Shown piece by piece: positions 5,348 to 12,215 of a DNA stretch of 15,373 nucleotides. The notes beneath the pieces were generated by a model. It saw nothing but the letters and a program-made list of their open reading frames with translations. It made no database searches and was not told the origin of the DNA. Made by a program: the position numbers and the translations under genes. This DNA comes from Patescibacteria group bacterium (GTDB taxonomy: Bacteria > Patescibacteriota > UBA1384 > JAHJRZ01), in contig JAHJRZ010000062.1 in assembly GCA_018830605.1 (NCBI GenBank), positions 1 to 15,373 on the forward strand, written 5' to 3'. Every line of letters begins with the position of its first letter. Positions within the stretch are counted from its first letter, which is position 1.

Positions 5348-7249
5348 ATGCCAAAAATAATTGGAATTGACCTTGGAACAACTATTTCGGTCGCGGCAAT
5401 AATGGAGGGCGGCAAGCCCAAAGTAATACCCACTGCCGAAGGATCACCCCTCTGCCCTTCGATTGTGGCGGTTGATAAGAACGGCGAGCGATTAGTAGGG
5501 CAGTTAGCCAAACGGCAAGCCATCACCAACCCGGAGAATACGGTCTATTCAGTCAAAAGATTCATCGGCCGAAAATTTTCAGATCCAACCGTTAAAAAAG
5601 ATATTGATCTCATCTCTTACAAAATCAAAGAGGCAGAGAATGGGGATATCAAGATTATCATGAGAGATAAAGACTACTCGCCCCAGGAGATTTCCGCTTT
5701 CATCTTACAAAAATTAAAGGGCGATGCCGAGTCATATCTCGGAGAAAAAGTTGAAGAAGCAGTAATTACTGTTCCTGCTTATTTTGATGATTCCCAGCGC
5801 AAAGCGACCAAAGACGCGGGCCGCATTGCCGGGCTTAAGGTTAAAAGAATTATTAATGAGCCGACCGCCTCCTCGCTCGCCTACGGCATTGAAAAAAATA
5901 AAGAAGAGAAGATCGCTGTTTACGATCTGGGCGGCGGAACTTTTGATATTACAATCTTAGAGCTTGGCGAAGGAGTCTTTGAGGTTAAATCAACCAACGG
6001 CAATACCCACTTGGGTGGTGATGATTTTGACCAAAAAATAATTGATTATATTCTTTCTGAATTCAAAAAAAACGAAGGTATTGATCTGGCGCAAAATAAA
6101 GAAGCTCTGCAGAGATTAAAAGAGGCAGGGGAAAAAGCCAAGATTGAGCTCTCGACCACCCAGGAGACCGAGATTAATCTGCCTTTTATTACGGCTGACT
6201 CTTCCGGTCCGAAACATTTGGTAATAAAGATCACCCGCTCAAAATTAGAAGAGCTGACCCGTGATTTGGTCGAATCAACGATCGAGCCCTGTAAAAAAGC
6301 GCTTGCAGACGCCAAATTAAAAGTAACCGACATCAATGAAGTACTTTTGGTCGGCGGCCAGACGAGAATGCCTCTGGTTCATAAAAAAGTCAAAGAATTT
6401 TTTGACCGCGAGCCCAATAAGAGCGTTAATCCGGATGAAGCAGTCGCTTTGGGTGCCGCTATCCAAGGCGGAGTTTTGGGCGGAGAAGTAAAAGATCTCC
6501 TGCTTTTGGATGTGACGCCACTCTCGCTCGGCATCGAAACATTAGGCGGCGTCGATACTAAATTAATAACCAGAAACACCACCGTTCCCACCTCAAAAAC
6601 CCAAGTCTTCTCCACTGCGGCTGATAATCAAACCTCGGTTGACATTAATGTTCTGCAAGGCGAACGCGAGATGGCAATTGATAATAAATCACTCGGCCGA
6701 TTTGTTTTAGACGGCATTCCGCCAGCTCCGCGCGGCATTCCCCAGATTGAAGTAACTTTTGATATTGATGCTAATGGCATACTCTCCGTGTCCGCGAAAG
6801 ATAAAGCCACCGGCAAAGAACAAAAAATAAAAATTGAAGCATCGTCTGGATTATCCGAAGAAGAGATCCAAAAAATGGAGAAGGAAGCTGAATCGCACGC
6901 TGGAGAAGACAAAAAGAAAAAAGAAGTGGTCGAGATAAGAAACGCCGCTGACAATTTGATTTATACCGCCGAGAAGACCCTGACGGATGCCAAGGATAAG
7001 GTCGCCGCAGATGACAAAAAATTAATTGAAGAAAAAATTAAAGCTCTGCGCGAAACCATCGCTAAAGAAGATGCTCCGCTCGAAGAAATTAAGACTAAGA
7101 CTGATGAGCTCTCCAAAGAATTATCCAAAGTTGGAGAAAAACTGTACCAAGGAACAAAAAGCAGTGAGCGGCCTGCTGGCGATACGGCGACCAAACCAGG
7201 AGCTAAGGAGACTAATAAAGAAGAAAACCCACAGAATTCGCAAAAGTAA
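5348..7249 (+). CDS. dnaK: DnaK (Hsp70) chaperone
   Basis: 633 residues, the usual DnaK length; ATP-driven cytosolic chaperone working with DnaJ and GrpE. Phosphate-1 motif GIDLGTTISVA (6-16), connect-1 region around EEAVITVPAYFDDSQRKATKDAG, phosphate-2 AVYDLGGGTFDITILE (about 191-206), adenosine motif VLLVGGQTRMPLV (about 335-347). The interdomain linker is VKDLLLLDVTPLSLGIETLGG. The substrate-binding domain ends near FDIDANGILSVSAKDKATGKEQ, followed by a helical lid and a disordered tail. Position 13 is Ile where nearly all DnaK proteins have Asn (TTNS). The tail ends ENPQNSQK instead of the acidic motif seen in many proteobacterial DnaKs. AAGGAG precedes the ATG and sets the start. Its promoter carries a palindrome shared with the dnaJ leader. 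Confidence 0.97.
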   Translation: MPKIIGIDLGTTISVAAIMEGGKPKVIPTAEGSPLCPSIVAVDKNGERLVGQLAKRQAITNPENTVYSVKRFIGRKFSDPTVKKDIDLISYKIKEAENGDIKIIMRDKDYSPQEISAFILQKLKGDAESYLGEKVEEAVITVPAYFDDSQRKATKDAGRIAGLKVKRIINEPTASSLAYGIEKNKEEKIAVYDLGGGTFDITILELGEGVFEVKSTNGNTHLGGDDFDQKIIDYILSEFKKNEGIDLAQNKEALQRLKEAGEKAKIELSTTQETEINLPFITADSSGPKHLVIKITRSKLEELTRDLVESTIEPCKKALADAKLKVTDINEVLLVGGQTRMPLVHKKVKEFFDREPNKSVNPDEAVALGAAIQGGVLGGEVKDLLLLDVTPLSLGIETLGGVDTKLITRNTTVPTSKTQVFSTAADNQTSVDINVLQGEREMAIDNKSLGRFVLDGIPPAPRGIPQIEVTFDIDANGILSVSAKDKATGKEQKIKIEASSGLSEEEIQKMEKEAESHAGEDKKKKEVVEIRNAADNLIYTAEKTLTDAKDKVAADDKKLIEEKIKALRETIAKEDAPLEEIKTKTDELSKELSKVGEKLYQGTKSSERPAGDTATKPGAKETNKEENPQNSQK

Positions 7250-7272
7250 ATTTATATCTCCCAAAATTTATA

Positions 7273-7281
7273 TGTTATAAT
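7273..7281 (+). promoter_or_regulatory. Extended -10 promoter, probably giving a leaderless mRNA
   Basis: TGTTATAAT at 7273-7281 is a perfect TATAAT with TGn extension. The next ATG is at 7289, 7 bases after the -10, so transcription would start at or next to the start codon. No Shine-Dalgarno lies before that ATG, consistent with leaderless translation. Confidence 0.5.
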
Positions 7282-7288
7282 AAAACAA

Positions 7289-7951
7289 ATGAAAAATGTT
7301 TTAAAGGTTTTTGTTTTATTAATCATAGCTTTTTTTCTGATTGGCTTAAATTTAAGCTGCAAGAAAACAACACCGACCGAAACCCCCACTCCTTCGGCTT
7401 CAGAGAGCCAAAGCCAGACGCCTCAAGCCGATGATTTGACTAATTTAGATAGCTCTACTGCTCTTGAAGAAATAACTGCCAATTTCAATACGGCCAAGCA
7501 GAAAGCGGCCCTCTGGCAGACAGACGCGACCTTATACTCCTCTTCTGCCAAGATTACAAAGTCGCTTCAATGGGAGGATGTGATCGAGGTCTATACCTTC
7601 GGCTCCCCCTCGCAGCCAGCTTTTTGGTGGACGATCTCGATTTCGGTGCGCAGTAAAAATTATGTCCGGGCGATCATCCCCAAAGAAGATTATTTAGGCG
7701 CCAATTTAGTTCCGGTCAGAACCCAATACTGGAAGATTAATTATGTTGAGGCATTCCAGATTGCTGAAGATAATGGCGGCAAGGAGTGGCGGGAGAAACA
7801 AAAAGATAATAATTACCAAACCACGGCTACACTCGCCCACGGCGAACCCAAAGGATATCTTTATTGGATGATTGAATATCAGCTAACTGACGGCTCTGAT
7901 AAAAAAACAATCCAGATTGACGCCAATTCAGGCGAAGTAATAAATGAATAA
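7289..7951 (+). CDS. Predicted lipoprotein with PepSY-like C-terminal region
   Basis: 220 residues. The hydrophobic N-terminus (5-22) ends in LNLSC, a lipobox-like site with Cys at 24, then a Thr/Ser/Pro/Gln-rich spacer (about 27-48). So it is probably a lipid-anchored protein on the outer face of the membrane. The body (55-220) has two similar halves: each contains a segment ending in W-x-I/W-M-I-x-Y-like strands, and the C-terminus YLYWMIEYQLTDGSDKKTIQIDANSGEVI resembles a PepSY repeat. The PepSY reading is tentative. It starts the four-gene envelope module between dnaK and dnaJ and overlaps the next gene by 8 bases, with stop and start interleaved. No enzymatic motif is visible. Confidence 0.72.
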   Translation: MKNVLKVFVLLIIAFFLIGLNLSCKKTTPTETPTPSASESQSQTPQADDLTNLDSSTALEEITANFNTAKQKAALWQTDATLYSSSAKITKSLQWEDVIEVYTFGSPSQPAFWWTISISVRSKNYVRAIIPKEDYLGANLVPVRTQYWKINYVEAFQIAEDNGGKEWREKQKDNNYQTTATLAHGEPKGYLYWMIEYQLTDGSDKKTIQIDANSGEVINE

Positions 7952-8972
7952 TAATTATTACCAAATTTTAGACGTCAGAGAAGATGCCAGCGAGATTGAG
8001 ATAAAAAAAGCTTACCGCCGGCTGGCGCGCCAGTTCCACCCGGATATCACCCAAACGTCGGAAGCTGAATCCGCTTTTAAAGAAATAAATCGCGCCTATG
8101 ATATTTTATCTGACGCTCTCAAACGTGCTGACTATGATGCACGACTGCATCCGGCTGAAACCCAAGCCCAAGAAACTCCAGAGCCAGTCGCCGAAGAAGC
8201 ATCCAGCTCTGCAGCTTCACGCATCAGCGCCACAGCTGCTATTTTTTTGATTGGCGCAGGGATATTAGAATTTTTTTTGCGCTGGCTCTTCCCTGAAAGC
8301 CCGGCCTCCGGGCCCCTGCTTTATATTTTCGGCTTAGTTTTGGGAATTTTTAGCGGCCTAATCTGGGGGATTGATAATAATCTTGATCTGAACGCTATTC
8401 TTGGCCCAACAATTATGGGCCGATTCTACACTCTCCTGCGCTCTTTGATCTTCACTCTAACCTTGACCTATTTTCTTGCTCTTGTCGGAGCATACCTTGA
8501 TACCTTTTTTTATGATAAGATATTCTTTCTAACACCAACTTTAGGGTTGGCTGGAGCGATCATCGGCGCCACGCTCGGCTCTACTGGCGAGACTCCAGAA
8601 AGATTATCCAGCAGCGAAGGAAGATTTGAGCTTCTCTCTATCTTTTTGCGCGGTCTTGAGGTTGGCATCATAACCGCAGTCATCGGCGGAGTTTTGGGAT
8701 TGATTTTTTTGCGGCTCGGCTATTCTTTGGGCATTCTCTTTTGGGGAATCTATTTTGGTTTTATTTTCGGCATGATTGCCGGCTCCATCAATCCGCCTAA
8801 TCTGACGGCTTATGCTTCTTATATTTCGGCCTCGCTTAAAAATGCGGTTATTTTTTTATTAATTATTGGCGCCTTAATTTTAGGGCTAATAGTTGGAGTT
8901 TCTTTTGCTGACACCTTCAAGACAATTTTTGCTATAATATGGGAAAGCTTAATGAAAATTTTTAATGTCTAA
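7944..8972 (+). CDS. Polytopic membrane protein with N-terminal J domain
   Basis: 342 residues. Residues 4-67 are a complete J domain: YYQILDVREDASEIEIKKAY, the HPD motif at 32-34 needed to stimulate Hsp70 ATPase, and FKEINRAYDILSDALKRADYD. An Ala/Glu/Pro-rich linker (about 70-92) leads to a hydrophobic region with about seven membrane helices (near 95-115, 125-142, 160-185, 195-212, 235-257, 260-282, 298-325), many Gly-rich. There is no Gly/Phe region and no zinc finger, so it is a J-domain co-chaperone, not a canonical DnaJ. It could bring DnaK to the inner membrane face; the substrate is unknown. It overlaps both neighbours by 8 bases in an ATG-NNN-TAA arrangement, indicating coupled translation. 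No family name was recognised for the membrane part. Confidence 0.82.
   Translation: MNNNYYQILDVREDASEIEIKKAYRRLARQFHPDITQTSEAESAFKEINRAYDILSDALKRADYDARLHPAETQAQETPEPVAEEASSSAASRISATAAIFLIGAGILEFFLRWLFPESPASGPLLYIFGLVLGIFSGLIWGIDNNLDLNAILGPTIMGRFYTLLRSLIFTLTLTYFLALVGAYLDTFFYDKIFFLTPTLGLAGAIIGATLGSTGETPERLSSSEGRFELLSIFLRGLEVGIITAVIGGVLGLIFLRLGYSLGILFWGIYFGFIFGMIAGSINPPNLTAYASYISASLKNAVIFLLIIGALILGLIVGVSFADTFKTIFAIIWESLMKIFNV
8930..8938 (+). promoter_or_regulatory. Possible internal extended -10 promoter
   Basis: TGCTATAAT inside the 3' end of the membrane J-protein gene would start transcription about 20 bases before the gene at 8965. There is no convincing -35. It could let the next two genes be expressed apart from the upstream pair. 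Confidence 0.35.
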
Positions 8973-9600
8973 AAAAGAAAAAACGGAGACTAAAAAAAAA
9001 TCTAAATATCATATTCGAGGAATTTGGGCAGTGACGATTATTTTTATTATCTGCGCTCTCTTTGGCGCTCTGGTCTGGTATTTTGTTTTTTCTGAAACAA
9101 AAAACTCATTCTCCTTAATCATCCCTGAAAAACCAACGCCCACTCCGACCGAGAATAAAGAAGGGCTCAAGACCTACACCAATCTTTCGGCTCTTTTTTC
9201 TTTTGATTACCCTGATACATGGACGCTCGCCGAACAACACAACACCATCCACTTGTCTTCTGATCTTGATTACCCAAAAAAATATTTGTCAGGCGAGATA
9301 CCGACAATAAAAGAGACGGAGATTTATATCCAAATCCACTTTTCCAACCAAACCATTGACATCAGCCGCGAAGCGCCGCCGGGCAAACCAAAAATTACCA
9401 ATCTTCCCATCGGCGGCGTGACTGCCAAGAGAGTAACCTATAACAACGGTACCGACTTCCAAGAGATTATTCAAAACCTTAAAGCGGGCGATTTTTATTT
9501 TTTAATTACTTGTGATACCAAGACCAAGAATGCGGACAAAATTGAGGCTTACAACAAAATACTTGCTTCGTTTAAGTTTGGAAAAGAAGTAATTGAATAA
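8965..9600 (+). CDS. Single-anchor envelope protein, IRGIWA paralog 1
   Basis: 211 residues of unrecognised function. A Lys-rich N-terminus (KKEKTETKKKSKYH) ends in the motif IRGIWA, then one membrane helix (about 22-43). A linker with PEKPTPTPTEN (about 54-64) follows, then an outward-facing soluble domain starting YTNLSALFSFDYPDTWTLAEQ. That opening (F-x-F-x-YP-x-x-W) and the C-terminal YNKILASFKF resemble PsbP-like or DUF-type domains common in small envelope proteins. It shares anchor motif, layout and C-terminal ending (KFGKEV versus KTFKFL) with the next gene, so the two are diverged duplicates. Its ATG overlaps the upstream stop. No signal peptidase site is apparent; the helix is probably an uncleaved anchor. 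Confidence 0.7.
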   Translation: MSKKEKTETKKKSKYHIRGIWAVTIIFIICALFGALVWYFVFSETKNSFSLIIPEKPTPTPTENKEGLKTYTNLSALFSFDYPDTWTLAEQHNTIHLSSDLDYPKKYLSGEIPTIKETEIYIQIHFSNQTIDISREAPPGKPKITNLPIGGVTAKRVTYNNGTDFQEIIQNLKAGDFYFLITCDTKTKNADKIEAYNKILASFKFGKEVIE

Positions 9601-9631
9601 AATAAATTAACCCTGTTAAAAGGAGGAAAAA

Positions 9632-10309
9632 ATGGAAGAAGAAAAACAAAACGTAGATCCTATTAAGCCCAAAAAACAGATCCGAGGCATTTGGGCGACC
9701 TTGATTATTGCTGTTCTTGCCCTAATTGTCATCGGCGGAGTCGGCTGGTATTTTTACAAAACAGACCCGTCACAATTTGCCGAGCTTTTTAATTGGAGAA
9801 AAACTACTTCAACCTCGCCTTCGCCAACATCAACAACAATCCCAACAACATCTGCTACGCCAACCAGTTGTACCCCAGGAGTGCTCACGACCGAGGAGCA
9901 GGCAATTGTCACGGGATGGGGAACGCATACCAACACTGCGGGCAAGTTTGAGTTTAAATATCCGGCCGAGTGGTCAGTCACTAATGAATATGTTGATATG
10001 GTGGCGATGAAGGATTCGACTGATCCAAATGTCCAGTTTGAGTTCGGACGAGCAGAATCAGGCACAATTGATGTTTCCGGCTGGGGCACGCCCAATACCA
10101 CGCCGACCAAAATCTGGTGTATTGATGCGACAGAAAAAATTTACGAAAAAGGCAGCTCCTCGCCTTATGACTATTTGGTGGTAGTCAGTTTTGAAAGATC
10201 CGGTATTCCCAATATTTTAGTTTACAGATTTAAGGCCATCGGCGCTTCAATTGCCGGAGATTACATTGACCAATTCAACGCCTTAGTCAAAACCTTCAAA
10301 TTCCTCTAA
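9632..10309 (+). CDS. Single-anchor envelope protein, IRGIWA paralog 2
   Basis: 225 residues. N-terminus KPKKQIRGIWATLIIAVLA has the same IRGIWA motif as the preceding gene, directly before a membrane helix (about 23-44). A long Thr/Ser/Pro spacer (about 57-81) projects the C-terminal domain outward. The domain has FEFKYPAEWSVTNEY (F-x-x-YP-x-x-W as in the paralog) and ends IDQFNALVKTFKFL. Two cysteines (in PTSCTPG and IWCIDA) could form a disulfide outside the membrane. A strong AGGAGG lies 9 bases before the ATG, unlike the other genes of the module, so it may be expressed more strongly. Function unknown. Confidence 0.7.
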   Translation: MEEEKQNVDPIKPKKQIRGIWATLIIAVLALIVIGGVGWYFYKTDPSQFAELFNWRKTTSTSPSPTSTTIPTTSATPTSCTPGVLTTEEQAIVTGWGTHTNTAGKFEFKYPAEWSVTNEYVDMVAMKDSTDPNVQFEFGRAESGTIDVSGWGTPNTTPTKIWCIDATEKIYEKGSSSPYDYLVVVSFERSGIPNILVYRFKAIGASIAGDYIDQFNALVKTFKFL

Positions 10310-10326
10310 TTTTGCATTTAACATAA

Positions 10327-10344
10327 TGTAAACCTTGCTTTACA
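10327..10344. promoter_or_regulatory. Second TGTAAA-N6-TTTACA palindrome ahead of dnaJ
   Basis: TGTAAA (10327-10332), spacer CCTTGC, TTTACA (10339-10344), with the same core and spacing as the palindrome in the dnaK promoter but a different spacer. A -10-like CATAAT (10322-10327) touches it. It is the only other such site I find in the window and lies in the only long gap before dnaJ, so it is a candidate common operator. Confidence 0.5.
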
Positions 10345-10345
10345 G

Positions 10346-10371
10346 CCGTTTTTAGCTTAAACTAAAAACGG
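10346..10371. terminator. Perfect 10-bp hairpin downstream of the envelope module
   Basis: CCGTTTTTAG (10346-10355) pairs with CTAAAAACGG (10362-10371) around CTTAAA. It follows the stop at 10309 but has no T-run after it, so termination is only possible. It could instead be a leader structure of the dnaJ transcript. Confidence 0.4.
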
Positions 10372-10372
10372 A

Positions 10373-10530
10373 AACTCAAAATCCAAATATCTAAATCCCA
10401 AACAACATCAAATATTTAAATACAAAATTCAAAAAGTTTTGATATTTGAGTTTTGATTTTTGGATTTGTTTATCTCGCGAAGCGAGACCCTGCTTCGCAG
10501 GGGAATTTAGGATTTTGTGCTTTGAATTTA
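10373..10530. repeat. AT-rich imperfect inverted repeat before dnaJ, with nested element
   Basis: Built from variants of CAAAATCCAAATATC, AAATCCCAAACAA and their complements: left arm about 10373-10435, right arm about 10435-10530. It has the same layout as the repeat before dnaK, including GGATTTGTTT and GATTTTGTGCTTTGAATTTA. A 30-bp GC double hairpin (10473-10502) interrupts the right arm. The repeat ends 7 bases before the dnaJ ATG, which has no Shine-Dalgarno. Confidence 0.6.
10473..10502. repeat. 30-bp double-hairpin element, copy 1
   Basis: Two abutting perfect hairpins, each a 6-bp stem with a 3-base loop: TCTCGC-GAA-GCGAGA (10473-10487) and CCCTGC-TTC-GCAGGG (10488-10502). It is GC-rich within an AT-rich repeat. 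The same 6-3-6 plus 6-3-6 architecture recurs at 10745 and 13803. Confidence 0.8.
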
Positions 10531-10537
10531 GCAACTT

Positions 10538-11587
10538 ATGGCTGAAGATTATTATAAAATATTGGGGCTGGAAAAAACTGCTTCTGAAGCAGAGATTAAG
10601 CGTGCCTATCGAAAACTTGCCCATCAATATCATCCAGACAAAGGCGGCGGGGATGAGAAAAAATTCAAAGAGGTCTCCGAGGCCTATCAAGTTCTTTCCG
10701 ACCCGGAAAAAAGAAAACAATATGACCAATTTGGCCATACTTTTTCCGCCACAGGCGGATCCGCCTCGGGCGGAGATTATTCAGATTTCGGCTTTGGACA
10801 AGGTTTTGGCGGTCAACAGGGAGTAGAATTTGACTTTTCAAACCTCGGTGATATTTTCGATGTTTTTTTTGGCGGCAGAGAAAGAGCTCGCGAAGCGCGC
10901 GGCGCAGATATTGAAAGAAGAATCGAGATAACCTTTGAGGAAGCGGCCAGAGGCGTAAGCTTGCCGATTGAATTAGAAAAAAATATTTATTGCGGGTGCC
11001 TTAAAATCACCTGCCCCGAGTGCCGAGGGATGGGCAAAAAAGAAACTCTAAAATCAACCATTCTTGGCCAATTCAAATCAATCCAAACTTGTGCTAAATG
11101 CCAAGGGACGGGCAAGATCGCCAAAACTGACTGTCCCCAATGCCAAGGAAAGGGAGTAAAAACAGAAAAGGTAAAAATCAATGTTGTTATCCCAGCCGGG
11201 ATAAAAGATAAAATGACGGTCCGCGTTTCCAAGGAAGGAGAGGCGTCCGCTTCTGGCAGGAGCGGGGATCTCTATCTTGAAGTCAAAATTAAACCGCATC
11301 CTCAATTTTATCGCAAAGAAGATGATATTTACTATGACCTAAATTTGAGCTTTAGCCAAGCAGCTCTCGGAGATAAAATTGATATTCCGATAATCAACGG
11401 AGAAAAAAGAATCAAAATCAGAGCTGGTGTCCAATCCGGTGAAGAAGTACGACTGCGGGGGCTTGGTTTCCCCCGCTTAAATCACTTTGGCAGCGGAGAT
11501 GAGGTCATCAAGATAAAAATTATCACTCCTAAAAAATTATCAAGAGAGCAGAAAAAGATATTTGAAGAGCTGAAAAAATCAGCATGA
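10538..11587 (+). CDS. dnaJ: DnaJ (Hsp40) co-chaperone with compact zinc domain
   Basis: 349 residues; stimulates DnaK ATPase and delivers unfolded clients. J domain 4-66 with HPD at 32-34, Gly/Phe-rich region about 66-113, zinc domain about 152-206, then two beta-sandwich substrate domains (VVIPAGIKDKMTVRV, then GDLYLEVKIKPHPQFYRKEDDIYYDL) and a C-terminal helix. All eight cysteines are present (152, 154, 159, 162, 185, 188, 199, 202), but the first pair is CGC and not a CxxCxGxG repeat, and it sits only five residues before the second pair. The first repeat seems shortened by about ten residues. Codons 70-79 (SATGGSASGG) are formed by a 30-bp double-hairpin element. There is no ribosome site; an AT-rich repeat runs almost to the ATG. 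Confidence 0.96.
   Translation: MAEDYYKILGLEKTASEAEIKRAYRKLAHQYHPDKGGGDEKKFKEVSEAYQVLSDPEKRKQYDQFGHTFSATGGSASGGDYSDFGFGQGFGGQQGVEFDFSNLGDIFDVFFGGRERAREARGADIERRIEITFEEAARGVSLPIELEKNIYCGCLKITCPECRGMGKKETLKSTILGQFKSIQTCAKCQGTGKIAKTDCPQCQGKGVKTEKVKINVVIPAGIKDKMTVRVSKEGEASASGRSGDLYLEVKIKPHPQFYRKEDDIYYDLNLSFSQAALGDKIDIPIINGEKRIKIRAGVQSGEEVRLRGLGFPRLNHFGSGDEVIKIKIITPKKLSREQKKIFEELKKSA
10745..10774. repeat. 30-bp double-hairpin element, copy 2, inside dnaJ
   Basis: TCCGCC-ACA-GGCGGA (10745-10759) abuts TCCGCC-TCG-GGCGGA (10760-10774). Same architecture as copies at 10473 and 13803. Thirty bases is a multiple of three, so the frame is kept, adding SATGGSASGG to the flexible Gly-rich linker. Confidence 0.7.
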
Positions 11588-11593
11588 TTTTAC

Positions 11594-11621
11594 TTGTTGA
11601 CTCCCAAGACTATGGTATAAT
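11594..11621 (+). promoter_or_regulatory. Promoter of the small membrane protein gene
   Basis: Extended -10 TGGTATAAT (11613-11621) with perfect TATAAT, and TTGTTG (11594-11599) 16 bases upstream. A TTGACT at 11597 is too close at 13 bases. A strong AGGAGG about 7 bases before the ATG at 11665 follows. Confidence 0.6.
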
Positions 11622-11664
11622 AAATAAAACATAGAAATTTTGGCTTAACATAAGGAGGAGTCGT

Positions 11665-12207
11665 ATGTTAGTCGTTCCAACTTGGGATCTATTTATCACC
11701 TTATTCTTTATCGTCGGCATGGGATACGGGGTGATCCTGCAAAGAGAAAAAATTTTAGCCACCTTGATCTCAACTTACATTGCTCTCGCTGTCGCCACTG
11801 CCTGGGGAGACAAGGTCTTTGAGTTTTTTAATGGCAATTCGATCCTTTTTAACCAATTTTGGATCCGCTCCAATATGTCTGAATTTTCAATCAAAGCCCT
11901 GCTCTTTGGCTTATTGATCGTTCTTCTAACCTTAAAAGGAGATTTTTCCGTCAGTATTGGCAAGGCCGAAGGAATGGTCTCGACCGTCTTTGTCTTTATT
12001 TATAGTTTCTTAAATACCGGGCTGATCGTCGAGTCAACCATTAATTTTCTGCCCCAGACTGCCAAGATGGCGATTATCAATCAATCGAATATCGCTTCAT
12101 TAGTTATGAGTTATGATATTGCTTGGGTCGTCATCCCAGCACTCTTGATGATTGTAGGAGGATTTTTAACCTCTCGCGCGCAAAGCGCTGCATCTCCGCC
12201 AGCTTGA
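11665..12207 (+). CDS. Small four-helix membrane protein, hypothetical
   Basis: 180 residues, not recognised. Hydrophobic helices lie near 8-24, 30-48, 75-92 and 103-122, with another near 152-170. The loops contain few charges. Layout and length (several helices, about 180 residues, short hydrophilic tail SRAQSAASPPA) recall CvpA-like proteins, but no diagnostic motif supports that. It has its own extended -10 promoter and a strong ribosome site, so it is a separate unit from dnaJ. Its stop is 8 bases from the stop of the convergent FN3 gene, and I see no clear intrinsic terminator between them. Confidence 0.68.
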   Translation: MLVVPTWDLFITLFFIVGMGYGVILQREKILATLISTYIALAVATAWGDKVFEFFNGNSILFNQFWIRSNMSEFSIKALLFGLLIVLLTLKGDFSVSIGKAEGMVSTVFVFIYSFLNTGLIVESTINFLPQTAKMAIINQSNIASLVMSYDIAWVVIPALLMIVGGFLTSRAQSAASPPA

Positions 12208-12215
12208 TTTATTTT

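Noticed and set aside
8299..8313. Single hairpin GCCCGG-CCT-CCGGGC inside the membrane J-protein gene as a fourth double-hairpin element
   Set aside because: Only one 6-3-6 hairpin is present; the adjoining 15 bases on either side do not pair, so chance is likely.
7944..8972. A second canonical DnaJ
   Set aside because: It has a J domain only; the Gly/Phe region, zinc domain and substrate domains are replaced by membrane helices.
10446..10826. A 126-codon plus-strand frame across the start of dnaJ
   Set aside because: It begins inside the AT-rich repeat and runs out of frame through the J domain of dnaJ.
10886..10900. GCTCGC-GAA-GCGCGC in dnaJ as another element copy
   Set aside because: One stem mismatch, no second hairpin, and the codons encode a normal charged stretch.
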